DNA of 64,000 nucleotides from Dinoroseobacter sp965279125 (GCA_965279125.1 CBDIHL010000033.1:54231-118230); one strand, 5' to 3'. Counted from the stretch's first letter, positions 34,498 to 43,302 are shown. Notes: generated by a model from the letters alone, not told the origin. Made by a program: numbers and translations.

Positions 34498-34875
34498 TTA
34501 CTCTGGCGTCCAGGCCTCGTAATCCGACCGCGCTTCCGGCACGGCACGGCGCAAAGAGCCCGCAGGCGCATAGGCCTGCGCGGTTCCGGTCAGGTTGGGA
34601 AGATGCGGCTTTTCCCAGTCCTTGCGCTTGAGCGGCGCTTTGGTCGGCGGCTCATCCCAGGTATGGTGCAGCCATCCGTGCCATTCGGGGCCGACGCGGC
34701 TGGCTTCGGCCTCGCCATTAAAGATGACCCAGCGGCGTTTGCCGTCGCGGGTCTCGTAAAACACGTTGCCCGCGTCGTCTTCGCCAACTTTGACGCCCTT
34801 GCGGGAGGTCATCCACTGGGTGCCAAGGGTCGATCCATGCCACCAGGTGAGCGCGCGTTTGATATATCCGGCCAT
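34498..34875 (-). CDS. NDUFA12-family complex I accessory protein
   Basis: 125 residues from the ATG at 34875 (MAGYIKRALTWWHGSTLGTQWMTSRKGVKVGEDDAGN). The motifs YYE-like FYETRDGKRRWVIFNGEAEASRVGPEWHGWLHHTWDEPP are those of the B17.2/NDUFA12 subunit, present in mitochondria and alphaproteobacteria and attached to the peripheral arm of NADH:ubiquinone oxidoreductase. Other nuo genes are elsewhere. It heads the NDUFA12-mlaD-DUF2155 block. Confidence 0.94.
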   Translation of the reverse strand: MAGYIKRALTWWHGSTLGTQWMTSRKGVKVGEDDAGNVFYETRDGKRRWVIFNGEAEASRVGPEWHGWLHHTWDEPPTKAPLKRKDWEKPHLPNLTGTAQAYAPAGSLRRAVPEARSDYEAWTPE

Positions 34876-34957
34876 GGGTTTTGTCGTCTCCGCAGAATTG
34901 CTTGGGGACGGTATGGCGCAGGCGGCGCGCAAGGTCCAGCGCCACGGGGTCGCGGGG

Positions 34958-36133
34958 CTAGATCAGCTTTGGTTGGTCGAAGGCTTGGATGAGCCGCGGG
35001 ATGGCCGCCTTGAATTTGAAGAACCCCGCCTTGGCATGGGGCCAGGCGGCGGCGTCATAGGGGCGGATCAGCTCGACAGTTTTCATCTCGCGCCGCAGCC
35101 CTGCGACCAGATCACGCGCGGGGCCTTGCGGCACATAAGCCATGACGATTTGCGCCGCGCCAAGGCCCTGCGCCCACGCGGTAATCTCGTCCGGATCCCC
35201 AGTCACAGGCCCCTGCGGCAGCCCGGTCTGCGCCAGTGCATCCGCGATAATCGCGCTCGTAAACGCGGTCACGCGACCCGATAAGGCCAAGGGCGAGCGC
35301 CCCGCATCGCCGCGCAAAACCGCCACGCCAAGCGCGCCTTCGGGGATCGGCGCGCTCAGATCATCCTCGGTCAGCACCGCCACAAACGGCACGCTCGGAT
35401 CGAGCACGCCCGAGACCGGAACATCGCCCAAAGGCGGATTGCCAAACCCTTCTATCGGCGTCGCAAACCCCGCCAATTGCCCGCGCGGCATGAACCGCCC
35501 TTCGGTGTATTTTGCAATGTTGTCCTCGCGCGCGACATACGTCTTGCCCACAGTCTGCACCCCCGCCACCCAGCGCCAGCCCAGCGTGTTGGAGGCCGCA
35601 TCGCCATCCAGAAGATGCCTGAGGAAGAAATCCGCGCCCAAAGCCCACGGCAAGCGCAACGTGAATATCCAGATGGAGGCGAACCACATCCGCGCATGAT
35701 TATGCAAATACCCGGTCTCCACCAACTCCCGCGCCCAAGCGTCAAAACACGCAATTCCCGTCTCGCCGCGACAGGCCGCTTCCCAATCGGCGCGCAAGCC
35801 CCCCTCAACCGCCAAGCGGTCCAAAGCGCGCTTCACCTCCGCGCGGTACATCCCCCAAACCGAAGGCCGCCGCTCCAGCCAGCCTTTCCAATAGGTGCGC
35901 CAAAACACCTCTTGGATGAACTTCTCCGCATCCGAGGCCGAATGCCGCGCCAGCACCGCGCGCAAGATCTCTTCTTCCGACACGAGGCGGTGGCGAAGAT
36001 ACGGCGACAGCACACTGACCGCCCCATGCCCCGGCACATCAAAATTCCGCAAGCGCGCATAATCGCGCCCAGCCTTGGGCACAAATGCCTCAAGCCGCGC
36101 CAAGGCGGCCTCTCGTGTTGCTATAAATTCCAT
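34958..36133 (-). CDS. Photolyase/cryptochrome-like FAD-binding protein with swapped domains
   Basis: 391 residues. The N-terminal two thirds match the FAD-binding domain of photolyases: LSPYLRHRLVSEEEIL, EKFIQEVFWRTYWKGWLERRP, NHARMWFASIWIF, NTLGWRWVAGVQTVGKTYVAREDNIAKYTEGRF. The remaining about 150 residues (from VPFVAVLTEDDL) look like an alpha/beta domain with predicted strands similar to the antenna domain that normally comes first in photolyases. So the domain order appears permuted. Ligands to FAD are inferred from motifs; DNA repair activity is not shown. No neighbouring gene hints at a role. Confidence 0.82.
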   Translation of the reverse strand: MEFIATREAALARLEAFVPKAGRDYARLRNFDVPGHGAVSVLSPYLRHRLVSEEEILRAVLARHSASDAEKFIQEVFWRTYWKGWLERRPSVWGMYRAEVKRALDRLAVEGGLRADWEAACRGETGIACFDAWARELVETGYLHNHARMWFASIWIFTLRLPWALGADFFLRHLLDGDAASNTLGWRWVAGVQTVGKTYVAREDNIAKYTEGRFMPRGQLAGFATPIEGFGNPPLGDVPVSGVLDPSVPFVAVLTEDDLSAPIPEGALGVAVLRGDAGRSPLALSGRVTAFTSAIIADALAQTGLPQGPVTGDPDEITAWAQGLGAAQIVMAYVPQGPARDLVAGLRREMKTVELIRPYDAAAWPHAKAGFFKFKAAIPRLIQAFDQPKLI

Positions 36134-36216
36134 GAAACGCGAGCTACATCGCCGCCCGCTCAGATCAAGCCCGCCCGCTCAACTCTTTGCTTTCTTAAAT
36201 ATCCTCGCCGAAGGCG

Positions 36217-37038
36217 TCACTCCGCCGCCAATCGCGCCTCCGCCAGACACAGCGCACCAAAACGCTCCACAAGCACCAGATCCCATCCGGTCTGATAACC
36301 GCCATGCACCGGGCCTGCCGCCGCGCCTAACACCTCCCAGCCCTCATGGGTCAAGGTCACACATGTCCCGCCATCCACGCGCGCAAAGGCAATCGTTACA
36401 TCCGTCGCCTCCGCCGCGTCGCGCCCAACATGCCACGCGACGGCGAATTTCTCGCCCGGTTGCCACGCCGTGACCCGGCCCCAGGGCCGCGTCTTCCCGT
36501 CTGCGCACCTTTCAAGGATCTGACCACCTTCGCGCGGCTCCACCTCAACCCCCTCGGGCACCTCCCCCTCCGCCGCGGACAACGAATGGCTCTCCACCGG
36601 CCACCACTCGGCCATCCGAGACGTGAACAACTCGAACGCCTCGGCAGGCAAGACAGGCACATAAATGGTCTTCACAATCGGGGGCAGCATCGGCGCATCC
36701 TTCTGAGCGGTAACAAATTGCGAGAACTGCCCCAACACGTCGCCCCACAGCCCATCGAGGTAGCTGTGCAGCGCAGATAGAGCAGCCGGATCAAGGTGGT
36801 AGACACGGCGCGTGCCCTTCGGGACAACCCGCACAAGCCCCGCATCACCCAGCACCCGCAGGTGCTGAGATACCGCAGGGCGCGAGATCGGAAGGCCATC
36901 TGCCAGCGCGCCCACGGGCCGTGGCCCCGCGCGCAAGGTCGTCAAAATCGCGCGGCGCGTGGGGTCTGCGAGCAAGGCCAAACAGGTCTCACCGCAGATC
37001 GCGCGGGCCGAGGGTTGAAGATCATTAAGGTTCGCCAT
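36217..37038 (-). CDS. ArsR-family regulator fused to an SRPBCC domain
   Basis: 273 residues. The N-terminal ArsR-type winged helix (LALLADPTRRAILTTLRAGPRPVGALADGLPISRPAVSQHLRVLGDAGLVR) lacks the metal-binding cysteines of ArsR. The C-terminal AHSA1/START-like SRPBCC domain (about 110-255, EAFELFTSRMAEWWPVESHSL, GWEVLGAAAGPVHGGYQTGWD) could bind a hydrophobic ligand. Such fusions are common in actinobacteria and alphaproteobacteria. A likely operator sits just before the start codon at 37040-37063, pointing to autoregulation. Confidence 0.87.
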   Translation of the reverse strand: MANLNDLQPSARAICGETCLALLADPTRRAILTTLRAGPRPVGALADGLPISRPAVSQHLRVLGDAGLVRVVPKGTRRVYHLDPAALSALHSYLDGLWGDVLGQFSQFVTAQKDAPMLPPIVKTIYVPVLPAEAFELFTSRMAEWWPVESHSLSAAEGEVPEGVEVEPREGGQILERCADGKTRPWGRVTAWQPGEKFAVAWHVGRDAAEATDVTIAFARVDGGTCVTLTHEGWEVLGAAAGPVHGGYQTGWDLVLVERFGALCLAEARLAAE

Positions 37039-37039
37039 A

Positions 37040-37063
37040 ACTTACCGTAAGTCACGACTTACC
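37040..37063. promoter_or_regulatory. Probable operator of the ArsR-SRPBCC gene
   Basis: Perfect palindrome ACTTAC-C-GTAAGT at 37040-37052, beginning one base before the ATG (37038), with a second ACTTACC at 37057-37063. The palindrome covers the ribosome-binding region, suiting repression by the encoded winged-helix protein. The link to that protein is inference. Confidence 0.6.
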
Positions 37064-37172
37064 AAAAAGTCAAAACAAACCTGTTCGCCCGGCCCTTGCA
37101 GCCCTGCATGGGCGGACCTAGTCTTACCCCTAGGGCGCAACTCCGCGCGACATGAGCAAAGGCCGAGAGCAT

Positions 37173-37805
37173 ATGCACGATCCCGTCGAAACCTACATGA
37201 ACCTCGTCCCCATGGTGGTCGAGCAAACCAGCCGGGGCGAGCGCGCCTACGACATTTTCTCGCGTCTTCTCAAAGAGCGGATCATTTTTGTGAACGGCCC
37301 CATCCATTCGGGCATGAGCCACCTGATCGTCGCGCAATTGCTGCATCTGGAGGCCGAGAACCCGAACAAAGAGATCTCGATGTATATCAACTCGCCCGGG
37401 GGCGAAGTGACGGCGGGTTTCTCTGTCTATGACACGATGCAATATATCAAACCCAAGGTGTCGACGCTCATTTGCGGGATGGCGGCCTCCATGGGCTCGG
37501 CGATTGCCATCGGCGGCGAGCCAGGCATGCGTTTGGCGTTGCCGAACTCCGAAGTGATGGTCCACCAGCCCTCGGGCGGCGCGCAAGGCAAAGCCACCGA
37601 CATCCTGATCTCGGCGCGCCATATCGAGCGGACGCGCGAGCGGTTCTACCAGCTCTATATGAAGCATTCGGGCCAAGACTATGAGACGGTGCAAAAGGCG
37701 CTCGACCGCGACACATGGATGACGCCCGAGGAAGCCAAAGAGTGGGGCCATATCGACGAGATCGTCGAGAACCGCCCAAAAAGCGACGATGACGCCACAT
37801 CTTAA
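37173..37805 (+). CDS. clpP: ATP-dependent Clp protease proteolytic subunit
   Basis: 210 residues from the ATG at 37173 (MHDPVETYMNLVPMVVEQTSRGERAYDIFSRL), the usual alphaproteobacterial N-terminus with GAGAG upstream; an in-frame ATG at 37152 lacks a ribosome site. Catalytic Ser106 in ICGMAASMGSAI and His131 in VMVHQPSGGA; the aspartate lies later in the RTRERFY...DRDTWMT region. It makes the tetradecameric protease chamber fed by ClpX or ClpA. ClpX follows 210 bases later. Confidence 0.96.
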   Translation: MHDPVETYMNLVPMVVEQTSRGERAYDIFSRLLKERIIFVNGPIHSGMSHLIVAQLLHLEAENPNKEISMYINSPGGEVTAGFSVYDTMQYIKPKVSTLICGMAASMGSAIAIGGEPGMRLALPNSEVMVHQPSGGAQGKATDILISARHIERTRERFYQLYMKHSGQDYETVQKALDRDTWMTPEEAKEWGHIDEIVENRPKSDDDATS

Positions 37806-37852
37806 CAATTGTTAACAAAATCGGGGCGTGCATGACACGCGCGCGCCCCGAT
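37802..37852. promoter_or_regulatory. Palindrome and GC hairpin between clpP and clpX
   Basis: TTAACAATTGTTAA (37802-37815) is a perfect 14-base palindrome overlapping the clpP stop. A stem ATCGGGGCG / CGCCCCGAT (37820-37828 and 37844-37852) follows. There is no T-run on the plus side, while the minus-side copy is followed by TTTTG. Termination of clpP is possible but not certain. Confidence 0.45.
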
Positions 37853-38015
37853 CCCTCCTCGCGGCAAAACGGCCATTGCACCCCGCAAACCGCTGGCCTA
37901 GAATTTCTCGACATACCGCGTGGGGCCGCCAATTTGGCCCGCGCCCGCCCGCAGACGCGGCAACTTTCTGCACCCTGCCCGACCCCCCGGTCAGGAAAAT
38001 AGACGAGGCACGACC

Positions 38016-39275
38016 ATGGCAAACTCCTCTGGCGACAGCAAAAACACCCTCTACTGCTCGTTCTGCGGCAAGTCCCAGCACGAGGTCCGCAAGCTGATCG
38101 CAGGCCCCACGGTCTTCATCTGCGATGAATGCGTCGAGCTGTGCATGGACATCATTCGCGAAGAAACGAAGTCCGCTGGGCTGAAATCTTCCGAAGGTGT
38201 TCCGGCCCCGCGCGAGATTTGCGACGTTCTTGACGACTATGTGATCGGCCAGATGCATGCCAAGCGTGTGCTGTCGGTGGCGGTCCATAACCACTACAAA
38301 CGCCTCAACCACGCCGATAAATCCGATATCGAGCTGGCAAAATCCAACATCATGCTGATCGGCCCGACGGGGTGCGGTAAGACGCTTTTGGCCCAAACGC
38401 TCGCACGCATCCTCGATGTGCCATTTACCATGGCCGATGCAACGACCCTGACCGAGGCCGGCTATGTCGGCGAGGATGTCGAAAACATCATCCTCAAGCT
38501 GCTGCAAGCGTCTGAATATAACGTCGAGCGCGCCCAACGCGGCATCGTCTATATCGACGAGGTCGACAAGATCACCCGCAAGTCTGACAACCCCTCTATC
38601 ACCCGCGATGTATCGGGCGAAGGCGTGCAGCAGGCTTTGCTGAAAATCATGGAAGGCACCGTCGCCTCCGTGCCGCCCCAAGGCGGTCGCAAACATCCGC
38701 AGCAGGAATTCCTGCAAGTGGACACCACGAACATCCTGTTCATCTGCGGTGGTGCATTCGCGGGCCTCGACAAGATCATCGCGCAGCGCGGCAAGGGCTC
38801 GGCCATGGGCTTTGGTGCCGAAGTGCGCGGGCCAGAGGATCGCGGTGTCGGCGAAGTCTTCATGGAGCTTGAGCCTGAGGATCTGCTGAAATTCGGCCTG
38901 ATCCCGGAATTCGTCGGTCGTTTGCCGGTCATCGCAACCTTGCAAGACCTCGACGAAGACGCGCTTGTTACCATCCTGACCGCGCCGAAAAACGCTTTGG
39001 TCCGCCAGTATCAGCGCCTGTTCGAGCTGGAAGATGCCACCCTGACCTTCACCGACGAGGCCCTGCGCGCCATCGCCCGCCGCGCGATCGAACGCAAAAC
39101 CGGTGCGCGTGGACTGCGCTCGATCATGGAAGACATCTTGCTCGACACCATGTTCGAGCTGCCATCGGTCGATGATGTCGAAGAGGTCGTGGTCAACGAA
39201 GAGGTCGTCACCGGTAAAGCGAAACCTCTTCTGGTCCATGCCGACCGAAAAGAAGAACCTGCCACGGTGGGTTGA
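38016..39275 (+). CDS. clpX: ATP-dependent Clp protease ATP-binding subunit ClpX
   Basis: 419 residues from the ATG at 38016. The N-terminal zinc-binding domain has two CxxC pairs (CSFCGKSQHEVRKLIAG and CDECVELC). The AAA+ module follows with Walker A GPTGCGKT, Walker B IVYIDEVDKI, and the pore and sensor motifs (GEGVQQALLKIMEG, PEFVGRLPVIA, TGARGLRSIMEDILLD). It unfolds tagged proteins and passes them to ClpP. An open frame upstream of the start is not used. The sulfotransferase-like gene starts 15 bases later. Confidence 0.96.
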   Translation: MANSSGDSKNTLYCSFCGKSQHEVRKLIAGPTVFICDECVELCMDIIREETKSAGLKSSEGVPAPREICDVLDDYVIGQMHAKRVLSVAVHNHYKRLNHADKSDIELAKSNIMLIGPTGCGKTLLAQTLARILDVPFTMADATTLTEAGYVGEDVENIILKLLQASEYNVERAQRGIVYIDEVDKITRKSDNPSITRDVSGEGVQQALLKIMEGTVASVPPQGGRKHPQQEFLQVDTTNILFICGGAFAGLDKIIAQRGKGSAMGFGAEVRGPEDRGVGEVFMELEPEDLLKFGLIPEFVGRLPVIATLQDLDEDALVTILTAPKNALVRQYQRLFELEDATLTFTDEALRAIARRAIERKTGARGLRSIMEDILLDTMFELPSVDDVEEVVVNEEVVTGKAKPLLVHADRKEEPATVG

Positions 39276-39290
39276 CCGGAGGTCGGTTCG

Positions 39291-40622
39291 ATGACCGCCT
39301 CGCTTTTTCCAGATGCCGGGATCTCGCTGTTGTCGGCACCCGGCACTGGCATCAACCGCGTTCAGAAACTTTGGGGGGTGCCTGCGCAGGTGACGCGCGG
39401 ATATCTGCCCAAAGATGCCCCCCGTGCGATTTCCCTCGTACGCCATCCTTTCGAGCGTTTTGCCGCGGTCCTCGCCTTCGCGCGCAAATCAGACCGTTGG
39501 GCGAAACTGACCGAGGACGAGGCGGTTCAGGTGCTGGCCAAAAGCAGCGGACCTTACGACACGTCGCATTCTTGGGCCGGGGCGCGGTTGCGCGGGATGC
39601 TTTTGCCACAGGCGCATCCGTGGCACGCGCTGCATGCGGGCACGGATATTTTGCAGGTGGAATTTTGGGAAATCGCTGCGGCACCACTTGGATTGCCCGA
39701 GTTGAAGCGCCCGAACCCGGCACCTGCCCTCATGCCCGAAACCAAGATACAGCTTGCGGTTCTGTATGAGCAGGACTTTGAAATCTTTGGCTATTCCCCC
39801 GACAGCCCAGATCCCGTGCGTGGACCACGCCTTCCCAACGCACCCGGTCCGACGGTCTGGGAAGCATGGCCCGCGATGTTTGACGACGGCGACTACCCCA
39901 CCGCGCGCGCCGATGATTTCCTCCCCGCCGCAGATGTAGATTTTGCCCCCTTCAAGACCGCGCGCATCGAAACGCCACACGGTCCGGATTTCACCACGCG
40001 CAAGCCGAACCTCGCCAAACACATGCAGAAACTGCAGCCTGAGCAATCCGGCAATATGCGCCTGACGCATTTGTTGCTGTCCAGCATCGTCGTGCTGCGA
40101 CGCGATCCCGAGAACGTCCGCGCGCGCAGCTTGTTCCACCGGATCCTGGCCGAAGAGTCCGAAGCCGTCTTGCCAGAACTGACCTATCGATGGCTGCGCT
40201 CGGTTGGGGATACGCTCAGTGATCATGGCGCAACATGGGCCGACCGCATGATCGGACTTTGCGTCACATTGATGCTGATGCAAGTGAAACTGGCAGAGAC
40301 AGAGCGCAAGGTCTACGGCCCCCCCCGCCCCTGGCCGCCAAACAAACGGTGGTCCAAGGGCGGCGCGATCCTTGATGGTGAGAAGACATACTGGATCGAA
40401 AAAGGCGATATGGTCAGCAACACATGGGCGCGGTTGCGCAACGTGCTTGCGGCGGCACCAGACTGCGCAGCAGGCCCTTTGTTGGTTGAAACCCTGTCGC
40501 GGATCGAGGCTGGCAATACCCCCATGGGTCGGCTCGCATCGATGTATGGCAAACCGTCGCCTCCCTTGATCGCAAAGCCTGGGCGTGACGCAATCACACA
40601 GCTTATCAACGCACGTTTATGA
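39291..40622 (+). CDS. Sulfotransferase-like protein of unknown function
   Basis: 443 residues. The first 170 residues recall a sulfotransferase-2 fold: LLSAPGTGINRVQKLWG, then the phosphate-binding-like ISLVRHPFERFAAVLAFARK, and YEQDFEIFGY, the usual end of such domains. The rest (from about residue 180) is Pro-rich, then all-helical, with PPRPWPPNKRWSKGGAI; it resembles nothing I recognise. It starts close behind clpX without a terminator, so cotranscription is possible. The enzyme function is not proven and a classical PAPS P-loop is not clear. Confidence 0.6.
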   Translation: MTASLFPDAGISLLSAPGTGINRVQKLWGVPAQVTRGYLPKDAPRAISLVRHPFERFAAVLAFARKSDRWAKLTEDEAVQVLAKSSGPYDTSHSWAGARLRGMLLPQAHPWHALHAGTDILQVEFWEIAAAPLGLPELKRPNPAPALMPETKIQLAVLYEQDFEIFGYSPDSPDPVRGPRLPNAPGPTVWEAWPAMFDDGDYPTARADDFLPAADVDFAPFKTARIETPHGPDFTTRKPNLAKHMQKLQPEQSGNMRLTHLLLSSIVVLRRDPENVRARSLFHRILAEESEAVLPELTYRWLRSVGDTLSDHGATWADRMIGLCVTLMLMQVKLAETERKVYGPPRPWPPNKRWSKGGAILDGEKTYWIEKGDMVSNTWARLRNVLAAAPDCAAGPLLVETLSRIEAGNTPMGRLASMYGKPSPPLIAKPGRDAITQLINARL

Positions 40623-40680
40623 AAGATATCAACGGGATGAAGCGAATATGTGATCCTTGTCATATATTCGAAGACGCGCG

Positions 40681-41280
40681 ATGAATCGCGCTCTTGTCCT
40701 TTATGCCCACCCAAATGAGGACAGCTTCACAGCCGCAATCCGCAACCAGATTGTGGCACAGCTGGAAGCTGCGGGCTGCCAAACCCGGGTCAGCGATCTC
40801 TATGCCCGCGATTTTCAGCCAGTGCTCACACAGGCAGAGCTTGCAAGCTATACCGACACCGCACAGAACACAGTCCCTGTGCAACAAGATGTCGACGATC
40901 TGCAATGGGCGGACGGATTGATCTTCATCTATCCGACATGGTGGTATGGCTTGCCCGCAATCTTGAAGGGGTGGCTGGATCGCGTGTTGCTGCCCGAGGT
41001 TGCGTTTGTGATGCCAAATGACCACAACACCAATATTCGTCCAGGCCTGACCCATATCGAGACACTTGCCGTCTTCACAACCTGCGGCGCATCACGCGGC
41101 CTAACCTTCTTCATCGGCGCGCCCGGGAAACGCACGCTGATGCGCGGGGTTCGGATGCTATGCGCGCATAGCTGCAAGACGGCATATGTCGCACATTACC
41201 TGATGGACAGCTCAACCCCGGCCACGCGCGCGCGCCATCTCAACAAAGTCAGAGCGGCGGTGGCGAAGCTGCTGCGCTAG
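40681..41280 (+). CDS. Flavodoxin-fold NAD(P)H dehydrogenase (quinone)-like protein
   Basis: 199 residues from the ATG at 40681; an upstream start in the same frame is less likely. The Flavodoxin_2 motifs are LVLYAHPNEDSFTAAI at the N-terminus, IFIYPTWWYGLPAILKGWLDRVL, and FTTCGASRGLTFFIGAPGK. Relatives (MdaB/KefF type) reduce quinones with NAD(P)H via FMN or FAD. It stands alone, 58 bases after the sulfotransferase-like gene, with an imperfect dyad CGAATATG...CATATATTCG at 40643-40670 in the gap. Confidence 0.86.
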   Translation: MNRALVLYAHPNEDSFTAAIRNQIVAQLEAAGCQTRVSDLYARDFQPVLTQAELASYTDTAQNTVPVQQDVDDLQWADGLIFIYPTWWYGLPAILKGWLDRVLLPEVAFVMPNDHNTNIRPGLTHIETLAVFTTCGASRGLTFFIGAPGKRTLMRGVRMLCAHSCKTAYVAHYLMDSSTPATRARHLNKVRAAVAKLLR

Positions 41281-41305
41281 CGCTTTCAGGGTTCCTAAAA
41301 TACTC

Positions 41306-41336
41306 AAAAAAAAGCCGCGCACCTAAGGCGCGCGAC
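41306..41336 (-). terminator. Rho-independent terminator of the pyrimidine catabolic operon
   Basis: Read on the minus strand, a ten-base stem GTCGCGCGCC / GGTGCGCGGC (two G-U pairs) with loop TTA precedes eight T residues. It ends the long minus-strand operon behind the binding-protein gene. Confidence 0.88.
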
Positions 41337-41360
41337 TCATGTTCAATCAGTATTGTCAGA

Positions 41361-42350
41361 TCAGTTCAGTGCGGCATCCGTAATGACACTCGTCCACGCG
41401 CCTTCCGGCTCCATCGAGATCACCGGATCAGACCCGCCCGCGAGCAATGTCGCCACCGTCCGCTCGTAATCCGCGACATCCAGCGCGCCGTTCGAGCCTG
41501 CGGTCAGCTTGGCAACCTCGCCCATCATCCGACGCTGATGCTGTTCGGTCTGAGCACCTGTCGCATCGTTGTCCAAAACAATGTCAGCCGCCGCATCTGG
41601 GTTTTCTTCCGCCCATTTCCAACCGCGCATGGAGGCCCGCACAAAGCGCACCATCTTGTCGACGAAGGCCGGATCCTCAAGGTTCTCCTCAAGTGCCCAG
41701 ATACCGTCTTCGAGCGTGGCAACCCCTTGATCTTCATACTTAAATGTCACCAGCTCTTCCGGCTCGACGCCCGCATCGATGACCTGCCAATACTCGTTAT
41801 AGGTCATGGTCGAGATGCAGTCTGCCTGGCGCTGAATCAGCGGATCAACGTTAAAGCCCTGCTTCAGAACCGTCACGCCATCATCACCGCCCTCAGTGGG
41901 GATACCAAGCTGGCTCATCCACGACAGGAACGGAAACTCGTTGCCGAAGAACCAAACGCCGATGGTTTTGCCACGGAAATCCTCGGGTGAGGTGATGCCC
42001 GTGTCTTTCCAGCAGGTCAGCATCAGGCCGCTCGATTTGAACGGCTGCGCGATGTTCACCACCGGCAATCCGTTCTCGCGCGCACTCAGCGCCGACGGCA
42101 TCCAGTTGAGCATAATATCCGCACCGCCCCCGGCCAAAACCTGCGGTGGCGCGATGTCCGGACCGCCCGGCAGGATCGTCACGTCGAGGTCTTCTTCGTC
42201 ATAAAACCCCTGATCGAGCGCCACGTAATACCCCGCGAATTGCGCTTGCGTGACCCACTGCAATTGCAGCTTCACCTCATCCGCAGCCGAGGCCGCCGAT
42301 GCGCCAAACGCCATCGCGCCCGCCAATGCAGTTATTGCTAGTTTTTTCAT
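41361..42350 (-). CDS. NMT1/THI5-type ABC substrate-binding protein, probable pyrimidine-related uptake
   Basis: 329 residues from the ATG at 42350, with GGAGGG upstream. A Sec signal peptide (MKKLAITALAGAMAFGASAASA) precedes the NMT1-like domain: LQLQWVTQAQFAGYYVALDQGFYDEEDLDVTILPGGPDIAPPQVLAGG, FFGNEFPFLSWMSQLG and YNEYWQVIDAG. Relatives bind thiamine precursors, riboflavin or pyrimidines. It is the last gene of an operon with dihydropyrimidinase and beta-ureidopropionase-like enzymes, so a pyrimidine, hydantoin or related compound is the likely ligand. A terminator follows. Confidence 0.85.
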   Translation of the reverse strand: MKKLAITALAGAMAFGASAASAADEVKLQLQWVTQAQFAGYYVALDQGFYDEEDLDVTILPGGPDIAPPQVLAGGGADIMLNWMPSALSARENGLPVVNIAQPFKSSGLMLTCWKDTGITSPEDFRGKTIGVWFFGNEFPFLSWMSQLGIPTEGGDDGVTVLKQGFNVDPLIQRQADCISTMTYNEYWQVIDAGVEPEELVTFKYEDQGVATLEDGIWALEENLEDPAFVDKMVRFVRASMRGWKWAEENPDAAADIVLDNDATGAQTEQHQRRMMGEVAKLTAGSNGALDVADYERTVATLLAGGSDPVISMEPEGAWTSVITDAALN

Positions 42351-42381
42351 TCTTAGTCCCTCCAGGTTGGAATCTGATTGC

Positions 42382-43302
42382 TCAGCCTCTTTGCGACGGG
42401 TGCCAAAACGTGACCCGTTTCTCAGTATATGCGACCGCACCGTAGAAGGCAGAGCCCGCCAGCGCTGCCACGGTAATTTCTGCCCAGACCATATCCAGTT
42501 GCAACTGTCCGACCGAGACCGAGATGCGAAACCCCATGCCCACGGTCGGCGAGCCGAAGAATTCGGCCACAATCGCGCCGATCAAGGCCAGGGTTGATGC
42601 AATCTTAAGCCCATTGAAAATGAACGGCATTGCAGCGGGCAAGCGCAATTTGAACAATCCCTGCCAGTAGCTGGCGGCATAGGTGTGCATCAAATCACGC
42701 TGCATTTTCTCGGCAGCTTGCAGGCCCTGAACGGCGTTAACCAAGACCGGGAAAAACACCATCACCACCACGACGGCGGCTTTGCTCTGCCAGCCAAAGC
42801 CGAACCACATCACAAGGATCGGCGCCGTGCCAATGATTGGAAGGGCTGCCATGAAATTGCCCACGGGCAAAAGCCCCGCTTGCAGGAAGGGCGAGCGGTC
42901 CACCGCGATTGCCATCAAGATCGCCGCAACGCAGCCGATCACATAACCAGACAGCGCGCCTTTGACGAAGGTCTGCACAAAGTCGCGCCACAGAATATCG
43001 GTCGAGGCTGCGAATTTTACTGCAATATCAGTGGGTGCGGGCAGGATTACGAAAGAGACATCGTAAAGCTGGACCACCATTTCCCACAAAACCAACAACG
43101 TGATCCCGAAGATCGCGGCGACCAACAGCCCCAGATTTGTGCGCTTTGCAAGCTCAGCATTCAGGCCCCATGCCCCGAGCCACACCGCCAGGATCAGCGC
43201 CAAACGCCAGTCGCCAACGGCCCATCCGAGCAGCGGCAACGCGACAAACGCCGCCAGATCTGCGCGGATCGCAACGCGCTGCGAGCTCTCAGCCAAGCTC
43301 AT
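42382..43302 (-). CDS. ABC permease (SsuC-like), second membrane subunit
   Basis: 306 residues. Several hydrophobic spans, and a permease loop for the ATPase: EKMQRDLMHTYAASYWQGLFKLRLPAAMPFIFNGLKIAS. Its start overlaps the stop of the preceding permease gene by four bases. Together the two permeases form the channel of the NMT1-type transporter. Confidence 0.88.
   Translation of the reverse strand: MSLAESSQRVAIRADLAAFVALPLLGWAVGDWRLALILAVWLGAWGLNAELAKRTNLGLLVAAIFGITLLVLWEMVVQLYDVSFVILPAPTDIAVKFAASTDILWRDFVQTFVKGALSGYVIGCVAAILMAIAVDRSPFLQAGLLPVGNFMAALPIIGTAPILVMWFGFGWQSKAAVVVVMVFFPVLVNAVQGLQAAEKMQRDLMHTYAASYWQGLFKLRLPAAMPFIFNGLKIASTLALIGAIVAEFFGSPTVGMGFRISVSVGQLQLDMVWAEITVAALAGSAFYGAVAYTEKRVTFWHPSQRG

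Noticed and set aside
37820..37852. Classical rho-independent terminator for clpP
   Set aside because: The stem is good but no T-run follows in the sense direction.
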